DNA of 64,000 bases from Litorisediminicola beolgyonensis. GTDB lineage: Bacteria; Pseudomonadota; Alphaproteobacteria; Rhodobacterales; Rhodobacteraceae. This document shows, piece after piece, positions 43,382 through 52,002 of this stretch (positions are counted from its first letter, which is position 1; each line of letters opens with the position of its first letter). The stretch covers positions 1 through 64,000 of the forward strand of contig NZ_JBHTMU010000004.1 of NCBI RefSeq assembly GCF_042679605.1, read 5' to 3'. The notes under the pieces are model-generated. The model was given only the letters and a program-made list of their open reading frames with translations, had not been told where the DNA came from and searched no databases. A program made the translations under genes and the position numbers.

Positions 43382-43507
43382 TCAGTGCGCGGGCGATTGC
43401 GCCGTGCGGCCGATGGCGCAGGCGGCTTTCCAGCGTTCTGCGAGGTCCTGCCAGCTCAGCGAAGGGGCGCTTGCGCTGGTGCGCGCGGTCTGTTGTGTCT
43501 CGGACAT
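43382..43507 (-). CDS. 41-residue small protein
   Basis: ATG 43507 with GGAGA about 8 bases before it; product MSETQQTARTSASAPSLSW followed by QDLAERWKAACAIGRTAQSPAH. A Ser/Thr-rich N-terminus and a short helix containing two Trp. Own ribosome binding site and following hairpin support expression. No family recognised. Host side of attR. Confidence 0.45.
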   Translation of the reverse strand: MSETQQTARTSASAPSLSWQDLAERWKAACAIGRTAQSPAH

Positions 43508-43632
43508 ATGTCTCTCCGTCGAAAGATCAGATGACAGTCGGAGCCGATGGGCAGCCCGTCGGTTTCCAATAGGAAACTTAGGGCACCACCTCCGTCGCGA
43601 CCAGCGCACAGGATGTCGCAGGCGCAGCTTTG

Positions 43633-44361
43633 TCAGAGGCTCTCGATCTTCTGATACGCGTCGCGGAGCGCGTCCGACCAGGCGCGGCTGAGCTGGGCGA
43701 AGCGCTCGTCCTCGGCCTCGATGCGGCGCTGGCGGGAGATGCGGAAGCTGTCCTTCTCGATCACCACGAGATCGAGCGGCATGCCCACCGAGAGGTTCGA
43801 GCGCAGGGTCGAATCCATCGACAAGAGCACGGCCTTCTCCGCATCCTCGAGCGAGGTCTCGGGCGTGATGACCCGGTCGAGGATCGGCTTGCCGTATTTG
43901 TGCTCGCCGATCTGGAGGAACGGCGTGTCGCGCGTGGCCTCGATGAAATTGCCCTCGGGATAGATCAGGAACATCCGCATCGGACCGCCCCGGCGCTGCC
44001 CCGCCACGATCAGCGAGGCGGTCGCGGACTGGTTCATCCGGCTGAGCTTGATCGACACGTCGGTGGTCACGTCGGCAAGTGTCGCGCCGATGATCTGCGC
44101 CACCTTCAGCATCGAAGGCGCGTGCAGGATCGAGCGGGTCTCGTCGGGATCGTCCTCTTCCGTCGCCTCGGTGAGTCGCGCGAGCGTGGTCTGGGTCACC
44201 GACAGGCTGCCCGCGGTCATGATCGCGATCACCCGCTCGCCGTCATTGGAGAAGGTGAACATCTTGCGATAGATCGAGATATTGTCGAGCCCGGCATTGG
44301 TGCGGGTGTCCGACAGGAGCACGATGCCCTGATCGAGCAGAAGTCCCACGCAGTAGGTCAT
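43633..44361 (-). CDS. Anbu-type proteasome-homologue peptidase
   Basis: 242 residues. MTYCVGLLLDQGIVLLSDTRTNAGLDNIS is the Anbu/proteasome beta start: after Met removal Thr2 is the candidate nucleophile, with Asp18 and Lys33 completing the site. Anbu forms open helical rings and is encoded together with a transglutaminase, an alpha-E protein and an ATP-grasp protein; that operon follows the same pattern here, on the same strand. A peptide ligase/peptidase system has been proposed for this set; the substrate is unknown. Confidence 0.9.
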   Translation of the reverse strand: MTYCVGLLLDQGIVLLSDTRTNAGLDNISIYRKMFTFSNDGERVIAIMTAGSLSVTQTTLARLTEATEEDDPDETRSILHAPSMLKVAQIIGATLADVTTDVSIKLSRMNQSATASLIVAGQRRGGPMRMFLIYPEGNFIEATRDTPFLQIGEHKYGKPILDRVITPETSLEDAEKAVLLSMDSTLRSNLSVGMPLDLVVIEKDSFRISRQRRIEAEDERFAQLSRAWSDALRDAYQKIESL

Positions 44362-44461
44362 GTCAGTCCCCGAACCCCGGTTGCAGCGCTCGCAGAGCTA
44401 GGTCCGCCGCGGGAAAAGCGCAATCTCCCGGCGGAAAGATTTCCGCGCAGCGTCCGCCACG

Positions 44462-45325
44462 TCACTGCTGCTGGGTCTGCGCATCCCCCGACTGGCTCTG
44501 GCTCTGGCTCTGGCCGCTCGGCTGCACCGACACCGCGACCTCCAGCGCCTCGTCGGACTGGCCCGAGACGACGCCGCGGATCGGGGCGGCGTCCTGCGCG
44601 TCGTAGCCCGAACCGAGACGGACATAACGGTCGTCGGGGCAGCAGCTGTTGGCCGCGTCGAAGCCGACCCAGCCCAGAACCGGAACGAAGAGCTCGGCCC
44701 AGGCATGGCTGGCCTCGGTGCCGTTGCTCTGGTCGCCAGCCATCAGGTAGCCGGTCACGTAGCGCGCGGGGATGTCGCTGGCCTGAGCGGCGGCGATCAG
44801 GACATGGGTGTGGTCCTGGCAGACGCCCTTGCCGCCCGCCAGCGCCTCGGCGGCGGTGGTGGCAGGCTCGGTCTCTCCGGGCACGTATTCGACCGCCTCC
44901 GCCACGGCGCGCGCGAGCGCGTGCGCGCGGTCGAGCCCGGCCTCCGCCGAGACGCCGTCGAGCGCGTCGCGCGCCAGCGTCCGGATATCGGCATCCGCGA
45001 AGGTCTGCTTGGTCGCGGTCAAGTAGGCCGAGGGCGGCACCAGTTCGCGATGGCCTTTGAGCACGCCCGCGAGATCGCGGGTCTCGACCTCGCCCGCAAC
45101 CTCTATCACCAGCTCCTCGACCGGGCCGGTGACCGAGATGGTCTCGGTCCAGTCCCCTGCCCCGTCGCGGAAGCTCGCACCGCGCAGCGCGCCGGGCACG
45201 GTGACCGACCATTCGATCACGTCCTGCCCCGAGAAGCGCGAGGGCCAGAGACGGTGCGACTGCACCAGCCGCCGCACCGGGGTCTCGAAGCGGTAGGTCG
45301 TGGTGTGGCGGACCGAGAGCCTCAT
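44462..45325 (-). CDS. Transglutaminase-like cysteine protein (Anbu operon)
   Basis: 287 residues from ATG 45325. The N-terminal beta domain (MRLSVRHTTTYRFETPV) and transglutaminase core are clear; catalytic triad Cys169 (KGVCQDHTH), His207 (ASHAWAE) and Asp223 (GFDAAN). The C-terminus ends in Ser/Gln repeats (SQSQSQSGDAQTQQQ). Homologues act as amidases or peptide ligases. Start overlaps the alpha-E stop by four bases. Confidence 0.9.
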   Translation of the reverse strand: MRLSVRHTTTYRFETPVRRLVQSHRLWPSRFSGQDVIEWSVTVPGALRGASFRDGAGDWTETISVTGPVEELVIEVAGEVETRDLAGVLKGHRELVPPSAYLTATKQTFADADIRTLARDALDGVSAEAGLDRAHALARAVAEAVEYVPGETEPATTAAEALAGGKGVCQDHTHVLIAAAQASDIPARYVTGYLMAGDQSNGTEASHAWAELFVPVLGWVGFDAANSCCPDDRYVRLGSGYDAQDAAPIRGVVSGQSDEALEVAVSVQPSGQSQSQSQSGDAQTQQQ

Positions 45326-46281
45326 GCCGGTATCCCCTGCAGATAGGTGTCCTGAACGGTGGCCGCGATCTCGGCGTTGAGACCCATGTAGCGGATCAGG
45401 AACTCGTGCAGCCCTTCGTCGAAGACGTCCTCGACCGTCGCCTCGGCCAGTTCCGACAGCAAGGTCCGGGCCGCGGTCTGTGCCCGTGTGGCACCGTGCT
45501 GCGCGTAGCCGCGGGCGAGAGCGTCGAGGTGATCGTTGGTCTTCTGGACCGTGGTCAAAAGCGAGCGCGGGAACTCGCGGTTGAGGATCAGGAAATGCGC
45601 GATCCGCGCCGCCGTGATCTCGCCCTTGTAAGTCCAGGTATAGGCTCCGTGGGCCGACATCGACCGCAGCAGCGTCACCCATTGCGACTTGTCGAGCCCC
45701 GAGCCGACATAGGAGAGCGACGGCAGCAGCACGTAATATTTCACGTCGAGCAGCCGCGCGGTGTTGTCGCCGCGCTCGAGCGCGACGCCGAGCCCCATGA
45801 AGTGATAGCCGTCATTGCGCAGCTGCGTCGCGGCAATGGCGCCGCGGATCGTCGCGCAGGAGCGCTGAGTCCACTCCGCCAGTTCCGCGAGCGACAGCTT
45901 CGAGCGCTCGGTGCGCCGCATCTCGCGCATTTCCTGGTAGGCGATATTGATCGCGTCCCAGACCTGGCTCGTGAGCGCGGTGCGGACGACGCGGGCATTC
46001 TCGCGCGCCATCGCGATGCAGGAGCTGACCGAGGACGGGTTCTCTTCGTCGAAAAAGAGGAACGTCTCGATATTGCGCTGGACGGTGTCGCGATACTTGG
46101 TCTCGAACGCGTCGAGCGATCCAGTGGCCTGCAGGATGGCCTTCCAGTCGTTGCGGTATCCGCCGCCGATATCGGGCATCAGCGCGTTGCGGGCGCCCAC
46201 TTCCAGAAGGCGCGCCATGGTTTCGGCCCGCTCGATATAGCGGCCCAGCCAGAACAGATGTGTCGCGGTGCGGCTCAGCAT
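45322..46281 (-). CDS. Alpha-E domain-containing protein (Anbu operon)
   Basis: 319 residues, all-helical: MLSRTATHLFWLGRYIERAETMARLLEVGAR is diagnostic of alpha-E. Family function is unknown, but it always travels with the ATP-grasp, transglutaminase and Anbu genes. Four-base overlap with the transglutaminase; 10 bases after the ATP-grasp gene. Confidence 0.9.
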   Translation of the reverse strand: MLSRTATHLFWLGRYIERAETMARLLEVGARNALMPDIGGGYRNDWKAILQATGSLDAFETKYRDTVQRNIETFLFFDEENPSSVSSCIAMARENARVVRTALTSQVWDAINIAYQEMREMRRTERSKLSLAELAEWTQRSCATIRGAIAATQLRNDGYHFMGLGVALERGDNTARLLDVKYYVLLPSLSYVGSGLDKSQWVTLLRSMSAHGAYTWTYKGEITAARIAHFLILNREFPRSLLTTVQKTNDHLDALARGYAQHGATRAQTAARTLLSELAEATVEDVFDEGLHEFLIRYMGLNAEIAATVQDTYLQGIPA

Positions 46282-46291
46282 GTCGTCACCC

Positions 46292-47704
46292 TCATTCCGC
46301 CAGAACCCAGGTGTCTTTCACCCCGCCGCCCTGGCTGGAGTTCACCACCAGCGAGCCCTCCTTAAGCGCGACGCGGGTGAGGCCCCCGGGCACAAGCTCG
46401 ATGGTCTCGCCGACAAGGCAATAGGGCCGCAAGTCGACATGGCGCGGCGCGACGCCCTCGTCCACGAAGGTCGGACAGGTCGAAAGCGCCAGGGTCGGCT
46501 GGGCGATGTAGTTCCACGGCTTGGCCATGATCTTCTCGCGGAAGGTCTCGATCATGCTCTTGTCGCTCTTGGGACCGACCAGCATGCCGTAGCCGCCCGA
46601 GCCGTGCACTTCCTTGACCACGAGCTCCGGCAGGTGCTCGAGCACGTATTTGCAATCGTCGTCCTTGGCGCATTGCCAGGTCGGCACGTTCTCGAGGATC
46701 GGCTCCTCGCCCAGGTAGAAGCGCACCATCTCGGGCACGTAGGTGTAGATCGCCTTGTCGTCGGCGACGCCCGCCCCCGGGGCCGAGCAGATCGAGACGC
46801 CGCCCGAGCGGTAGACATTCATCAGCCCCGGCACGCCCAGCATCGAGTCGGGGCGGAAGCACAGCGGATCGAGGAAGGCGTCGTCGATCCGGCGATAGAT
46901 CACGTCGACCTTCTGCGGACCTTCGGTGGTCTTCATCCAGCAGAAATCGCCCTCGACAAAGAGGTCCTGCCCCTCGACCAGTTCGACCCCCATAAGATCC
47001 GCCAGGAAGGAATGCTCGTAATAGGCCGAGTTGAACTGGCCGGGCGTCAGGATCACCACCGTCGGCTCGCCGTCGCATTTCGGCGGCGCGACAGAGGCCA
47101 GCGTGCGTTTCAGCGCCGCGGCGTAGCCGTCCACCGGCGCGATGCGGTTCTCGACGAAAAGCTGCGGGAACATGCGCATCATGATCTCGCGGTTCTGCAG
47201 CATGTAGGAGACGCCCGAGGGCGTCCGGCAATTGTCCTCGAGCACGTAGAACTGGTCCGGGCCGGTGCGGACGAGGTCGATGCCGACGATATGCGACCAG
47301 ACATTGCGCGGCGGGCGCATGCCGACCACCGCGCGCTCGAACGCCTCGTTATGGGTGACGAGATGCTCGGGGATGCGACCCGCCCGGATCATCTCGCGCC
47401 GGTCATAGACATCGGCGAGGAAGGCGTTCAGCGCCGCAGCCCGCTGGCGGATGCCACGGTCGAGCTTGCGCCACTCGTCCGCGGTGAAGACCCGCGGGAA
47501 CATGTCGAAGGGAATCAGGCGCTCGGGATCGCCGCCTTCGCCGTAGACGGCGAAGGTGATGCCGACCCGCCGGAAGAGTGCCTCGGCCTCGGATTGCTTC
47601 AGGCTTCTGAGGTCCAGCGGCATGTCGCGGTGCCAGCGTTCCAGCTCGGCATAGGCCTGCCGAACCTCGCCCCCCGCTCCCATCTCGTCAAAAGTTCTGG
47701 TCAT
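46292..47704 (-). CDS. Circularly permuted ATP-grasp protein (Anbu operon)
   Basis: 470 residues from ATG 47704, which has AAGGG before it; the longer start at 47764 is not used. FDMFPRVFTADEW, RTGPDQFYVLEDNCRTPSGVSYMLQNREIMMRMFPQLF and VVKEVHGSGGYGML mark the circularly permuted type 2 ATP-grasp family, which makes carboxylate-amine bonds with ATP. It is the first gene of the four-gene operon; the promoter must lie in the 487-base gap upstream. Confidence 0.9.
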   Translation of the reverse strand: MTRTFDEMGAGGEVRQAYAELERWHRDMPLDLRSLKQSEAEALFRRVGITFAVYGEGGDPERLIPFDMFPRVFTADEWRKLDRGIRQRAAALNAFLADVYDRREMIRAGRIPEHLVTHNEAFERAVVGMRPPRNVWSHIVGIDLVRTGPDQFYVLEDNCRTPSGVSYMLQNREIMMRMFPQLFVENRIAPVDGYAAALKRTLASVAPPKCDGEPTVVILTPGQFNSAYYEHSFLADLMGVELVEGQDLFVEGDFCWMKTTEGPQKVDVIYRRIDDAFLDPLCFRPDSMLGVPGLMNVYRSGGVSICSAPGAGVADDKAIYTYVPEMVRFYLGEEPILENVPTWQCAKDDDCKYVLEHLPELVVKEVHGSGGYGMLVGPKSDKSMIETFREKIMAKPWNYIAQPTLALSTCPTFVDEGVAPRHVDLRPYCLVGETIELVPGGLTRVALKEGSLVVNSSQGGGVKDTWVLAE

Positions 47705-48191
47705 AACGCCCTTGTATTTCAGGAAGATGCAGCAATCACTGCATGTCCTCGCTAGCCTGTGCAATCCGGACCCGCCGCCGTTCCCATCCTGCCGCGGCGC
47801 GGCCAGTGCGTGCGGATAGAATTAGGCCATGCCGCCCGAAAATCAGGCAAAATCGACATTCCGGCCCGGCAATCGGGGCGAACCGCCGCGTCCGCTGAGG
47901 CAATCGCCCACGAAACAGGCAGCCCCCGGCAAAAGCGCCCAAAAAACGACCACGCGCCCCGGTTCGGAGAGGGCCGGACCAGCGCCGCGTGGCGTCAGGC
48001 TGCGCAATCGCTACGCAAATGTTGCGCCGATTGACGGCGTATCCGGAGCTCACGCGGAGACCTTACGACCCGGCGGGTCGCACCCTCTGCGCGATCGCAA
48101 CGCAACCGCTGCGGCGACAGACATTGCAGGCCATCCGGCGGGGGCTGCCCCCAAGGCCTAAGCTGTCCCGCGCCCGCAACAGGGTAGGACA
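47705..48191. other. Divergent intergenic region, Anbu operon / urt operon
   Basis: No gene recognised in 487 bases between the divergent ATP-grasp and urtA genes. GCGCAA (48002-48007) can pair with TTGCGC (about 48022-48027). A TGGC/TGC pair near 47990 looks somewhat like a sigma-54 -24/-12 element but is one base too short. The urtA ribosome binding site, AGG upstream of 48192, lies at the right edge. Confidence 0.4.
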
Positions 48192-49481
48192 ATGAAGAAG
48201 AAACTGCATTTCACCGGTGTCGCTCTGGCCGCGCTCGTCGCCGCCGCGCCCGCTCTCGCCCAGGACGCCGAATGCCCGATCAAGGTCGGTGTGCTGCACT
48301 CGCTCTCCGGCACGATGGCGATCTCGGAGACCACGCTGAAAGACACCATGCTGATGCTCGTCGAGCAGCAGAACGAAAAAGGCGGTCTTCTGGGCTGCGA
48401 GCTCGAGGCGGTCGTGGTCGACCCGGCCTCGGACTGGCCGCTCTTCGCCGAAAAGGCGCGTGAACTGCTGACCGTGCACGAGGTCGACGTGATCTTCGGC
48501 AACTGGACCTCGGTGTCGCGGAAATCCGTGCTGCCCGTCATCGAAGAGCTGAACGGCCTGCTCTTCTACCCCGTCCAGTACGAGGGCGAGGAAAGCTCGA
48601 AGAACGTCTTCTACACCGGCGCGGCGCCGAACCAGCAGGCGATCCCGGCGGTGGATTATTTCCTCGAAGAGCTCGGCGTCGAGAAATTCGCGCTCCTGGG
48701 CACCGACTACGTCTATCCGCGGACGACCAACAACATCCTCGAGAGCTACCTCAAGGATGCCGGCATCCCCGAGGAGGACATCTTCGTCAACTACACCCCC
48801 TTCGGTCATTCCGACTGGGCGACGATCGTCTCGGACGTCGTGGCGCTCGGCGCGGACGGCAAGCAGGTCGGCGTGATCTCGACGATCAACGGCGACGCCA
48901 ATATCGGCTTCTACAAGGAGCTTGCCGCAGCGGGCGTCTCGGCTGACGACATCCCCGTCGTGGCCTTCTCGGTCGGCGAGGAAGAGCTCTCCGGCCTCGA
49001 TACCTCGAACCTCGTCGGCCACCTCGCCGCGTGGAACTACTTCATGTCCGCCGACACGCCCGCGAATGCCGAGTTCATCGAGACCTGGCACGCCTTCATC
49101 GGCGACGAGGCGCGCGTGACCAACGACCCGATGGAAGCCCACTATATCGGCTTCAACATGTGGGTGAATGCGACTGAGGCGGCCGGCACCACCGATGTCG
49201 ACGCCGTGCGCGAGGCGATGTGGGGCCAGGAGTTCCCGAACCTGACCGGCGGCACCGCCGTGATGGGCGTGAACCACCACCTCTCGAAGCCGGTGCTGAT
49301 CGGCGAGATCCGCGCCGACGGCCAGTTCGACATCATCAGCCAGACCGAGCCGGTGCCGGGCGATGCCTGGACCGACTTCCTGCCGGAATCGGCTGTGCTC
49401 AAGTCGGATTGGAAGGACCTCCAGTGCGGCATGTACAACACCGAGACCGAGAGCTGCGTCCAGATCGAGTCGAACTACTGA
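48192..49481 (+). CDS. urtA: Urea ABC transporter substrate-binding protein UrtA
   Basis: 429 residues; signal peptide of about 23 residues (ends APALAQ), then the branched-chain amino-acid/urea binding fold with CPIKVGVLHSLSGTMAISETTLKDTMLMLVEQQN and VIFGNWTSVSRKSVLPVIEE, NGLLFYPVQYEG, LGTDYVYPRTTN, which are UrtA hallmarks. It delivers urea (or short amides) to the UrtBC permease. First gene of the operon. Confidence 0.94.
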   Translation: MKKKLHFTGVALAALVAAAPALAQDAECPIKVGVLHSLSGTMAISETTLKDTMLMLVEQQNEKGGLLGCELEAVVVDPASDWPLFAEKARELLTVHEVDVIFGNWTSVSRKSVLPVIEELNGLLFYPVQYEGEESSKNVFYTGAAPNQQAIPAVDYFLEELGVEKFALLGTDYVYPRTTNNILESYLKDAGIPEEDIFVNYTPFGHSDWATIVSDVVALGADGKQVGVISTINGDANIGFYKELAAAGVSADDIPVVAFSVGEEELSGLDTSNLVGHLAAWNYFMSADTPANAEFIETWHAFIGDEARVTNDPMEAHYIGFNMWVNATEAAGTTDVDAVREAMWGQEFPNLTGGTAVMGVNHHLSKPVLIGEIRADGQFDIISQTEPVPGDAWTDFLPESAVLKSDWKDLQCGMYNTETESCVQIESNY

Positions 49482-49500
49482 TCTGACCTCCCGAATACCG

Positions 49501-49532
49501 CCCGGGCGCGGCGCGACGTCGTCGCGCCCGGG
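49501..49532 (+). terminator. Hairpin between urtA and urtB (possible attenuator)
   Basis: CCCGGGCGCG (49501-49510) pairs perfectly with CGCGCCCGGG (49523-49532); no T-run follows. A stable 3' hairpin behind a binding-protein gene can stabilise its mRNA or partly stop transcription, raising UrtA over the permease subunits. Confidence 0.5.
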
Positions 49533-49565
49533 TCCCCTCACGCTCCCGGAAAGCTTCAAAATCCC

Positions 49566-51512
49566 ATGCTGCGCGCCCTCACACTCGTTCTCGCGCTCGT
49601 CCTTGCCGCGCCCGCCTCATGGGCGCAGGGAAGCGCGCTGCAGGAGCTGCTCCAGACCCATGCCGACGAGGTCGCCGATCCCGGCCGCCGCAGCGTCGGC
49701 GTCGTCATCGAGGACCTGATCGCGACGCAGCCGCCGGGCACGGCCACCTTCCTGAACCGCTGGCAGGAGCGCGAGGTCGTCCGGAGATCCTCGGACGGGC
49801 TGTTCTATTACGGAGACCGCTCCGACGGTTCCTACACGCTCTTCGACATCGAGACCGGCGACGAGACCGGGACCGCCCCGGCCGATGAGATCACCGAGAT
49901 CCGTCCCAATGGCGGCGTGCGCCGGGTGATCGGCAGCGCGCTGGTGCAATTCCAGCTCTCCGACCCCGATCCCGCGGCGCGGACGGATGCGCTCGACTCG
50001 ATCCTCCGCCGCCCGGATGCCGACCAGCTCGAGCCGCTCCGCGCCTCGATCCCCGACGAGCCCGACGCGACGATCCGCGCCCGCAAGGAGCGGCTCGCCA
50101 ATATCCTCGCCGCCCGGTTCGGACGCGCCACCGAGACCCGCGTCGAGGCGATCGGGAACCTGTCCTCGGCGCTCGATCTCGACACCCGCGCGGCGCTGAA
50201 CCAAATCCTGACCACCACCGAGGGCGTGGCCGAAGCGCTCCCCGAAGACGCCAATATCGCGGCGATCCTCGAGCCGGGCACGGACCTGACCCGCGATGCC
50301 GCCTATGCGGCGCTGGTCGAGGCCGGGCTCGCGCCGCCGCGCCAGAGCGCCGATGCGATCAAGCAGACCCTGACCCAGAACATCGTCGATGGCCGCGTCG
50401 GCGGCATCCCCGTCGGCCAGCTCAACACGGAGGCCGCGCGTGCCCGGGCCTATGCCGCGCTGGCCGAGGCCGGATCGGCCCCGCCGATCGTGACCGACGC
50501 GGACCGCGACGCCGCGCTCGACGCGCATGTCTTCTACCGCGCCTATGACGAGAGCGACCCCGCGATCACCGACGCCGCCCGCACCGCGCTTGACGAGGTC
50601 GAGGCCCGCGTGGCGCGCAACCAGGTGCTCGATATCGGGCTCGACGCGATCTCGCTCGCCTCGATCTACTTCCTTGCCGCCATCGGCCTTGCAATCACCT
50701 TCGGCGTGATGGGCGTGATCAACATGGCCCATGGCGAGTTCATCATGATGGGCGCCTATACCGGCTATGTCGTCCAGCAGATCGTGCCCGATTACACGCT
50801 GTCGCTGATCGTCGCCCTGCCGCTGGCCTTCGCGGTCACTTTTGCGGCGGGCGTTGCGATGGAGCGGCTGGTGATCCGGCATCTCTATCACCGACCGCTC
50901 GAGACGCTGCTCGCCACTTTCGGCATCTCCATCGCGCTTCAGCAGCTTGCCAAGAACATCTTCGGCACGCAGGCGCGCCCGCTGACCTCGCCCGGCTGGC
51001 TCGACGGCGCGTGGCTCATCAACGACGTGGTCCAGATCGCCAATATCCGCATCGCCATCTTTATCTTAGCGCTGATCTTCCTGGCGCTGATCCTCGTGGT
51101 GCTGAACCGCACCCGGCTCGGACTCGAGGTCCGCGCTGTGACGCAGAACCCAGGGATGGCGGCCTCGATGGGGATCGATCCCGACCGGATCAACATGCTG
51201 ACCTTCGGCCTCGGCTCGGGCATCGCCGGGATCGCGGGGGTGGCGATCGGGCTTTACGCCAAGGTGACCTCGGAGATGGGCGCCGATTACATCGTCCAGA
51301 GCTTCATGACCGTGGTCGTGGGCGGCGTCGGCAATGTCTGGGGCACGCTCGCGGGCGCCACGCTGATCGGCGGGCTGCAGAAGGGCATCGAGTGGTTCAA
51401 CCCGTCGAACACGCTGGCGGCGCAGACCTACATGATCCTCTTCATCATCCTCTTCATCCAGTTCCGCCCCAAGGGCATCGTCGCCCTCAAGGGCCGCGCG
51501 GCGGGAGACTGA
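49566..51512 (+). CDS. urtB: Urea ABC transporter permease UrtB (with long N-terminal domain)
   Basis: 648 residues: a signal peptide (1-19), about 330 residues of repeated-helix soluble domain, then from about residue 350 the inner-membrane permease (ISLASIYFLAAIGLAITFGVMGVINMAHGEFIMMGAYTGYV). LivH-like permeases without extra domain are about 300 residues, so the N-terminal half is additional; this form is known for UrtB in proteobacteria. The soluble part would be periplasmic. Confidence 0.93.
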   Translation: MLRALTLVLALVLAAPASWAQGSALQELLQTHADEVADPGRRSVGVVIEDLIATQPPGTATFLNRWQEREVVRRSSDGLFYYGDRSDGSYTLFDIETGDETGTAPADEITEIRPNGGVRRVIGSALVQFQLSDPDPAARTDALDSILRRPDADQLEPLRASIPDEPDATIRARKERLANILAARFGRATETRVEAIGNLSSALDLDTRAALNQILTTTEGVAEALPEDANIAAILEPGTDLTRDAAYAALVEAGLAPPRQSADAIKQTLTQNIVDGRVGGIPVGQLNTEAARARAYAALAEAGSAPPIVTDADRDAALDAHVFYRAYDESDPAITDAARTALDEVEARVARNQVLDIGLDAISLASIYFLAAIGLAITFGVMGVINMAHGEFIMMGAYTGYVVQQIVPDYTLSLIVALPLAFAVTFAAGVAMERLVIRHLYHRPLETLLATFGISIALQQLAKNIFGTQARPLTSPGWLDGAWLINDVVQIANIRIAIFILALIFLALILVVLNRTRLGLEVRAVTQNPGMAASMGIDPDRINMLTFGLGSGIAGIAGVAIGLYAKVTSEMGADYIVQSFMTVVVGGVGNVWGTLAGATLIGGLQKGIEWFNPSNTLAAQTYMILFIILFIQFRPKGIVALKGRAAGD

Positions 51513-51516
51513 GGCC

Positions 51517-52002
51517 ATGGCCGAACTGCACATCGACATCCTCCCAGAACCGACGCCCGCCTTCGCGGAGCTTGTGGAAGCGCATGTCGCCTTCTGCGAC
51601 GGCACCGCGCCCGCCGAGAGCTGCCACCGGCTTCCCGTCTCGGCGCTCTTCACGCCCGACATCACCATCTGGGTGGCGCGCGAAGGCGACCAACTGATCG
51701 CCATGGGCGCGCTCAAGGCGCTGTCCGAGCGCGACGGCGAGATCAAGTCCATGCACACCCGCGCCGCCTGCCGCGGCCGCGGTGCGGGCCGCGCGATCCT
51801 CGCGACCATCATCCGTGAGGCCCGCTCGCGCGGGCTGACGGCGCTTTGGCTCGAGACCGGCACGCATCCGGACTTCGCCGGGGCGCGGGCGCTCTACGCC
51901 GCGTATGGCTTCACCGAATGCCCGCCCTTCGGAGCCTATGTGACGGACCCGCACAGCCTCTTTCTGACCCTCGAGCTGACCACGACAAAGGAGCCGGCAT
52001 GA
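51517..52002 (+). CDS. GNAT-family N-acetyltransferase inserted in the urt operon
   Basis: 161 residues: acetyl-CoA site RGRGAGRAILATII (about 87-100), followed by the long beta-bulge WLETGTHPDFAGARALYAAYGFTE, typical of GNAT acetyltransferases acting on small amines or antibiotics. It starts 4 bases after urtB and overlaps urtC by four, so it is fully embedded in the transporter operon. Its substrate is unknown, and it is not part of the usual urtABCDE set. Confidence 0.85.
   Translation: MAELHIDILPEPTPAFAELVEAHVAFCDGTAPAESCHRLPVSALFTPDITIWVAREGDQLIAMGALKALSERDGEIKSMHTRAACRGRGAGRAILATIIREARSRGLTALWLETGTHPDFAGARALYAAYGFTECPPFGAYVTDPHSLFLTLELTTTKEPA

Noticed and set aside
47985..48005. Possible sigma-54 promoter before urtA
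   Set aside because: TGGC and TGC boxes are present but one base too close, so I do not claim a site.
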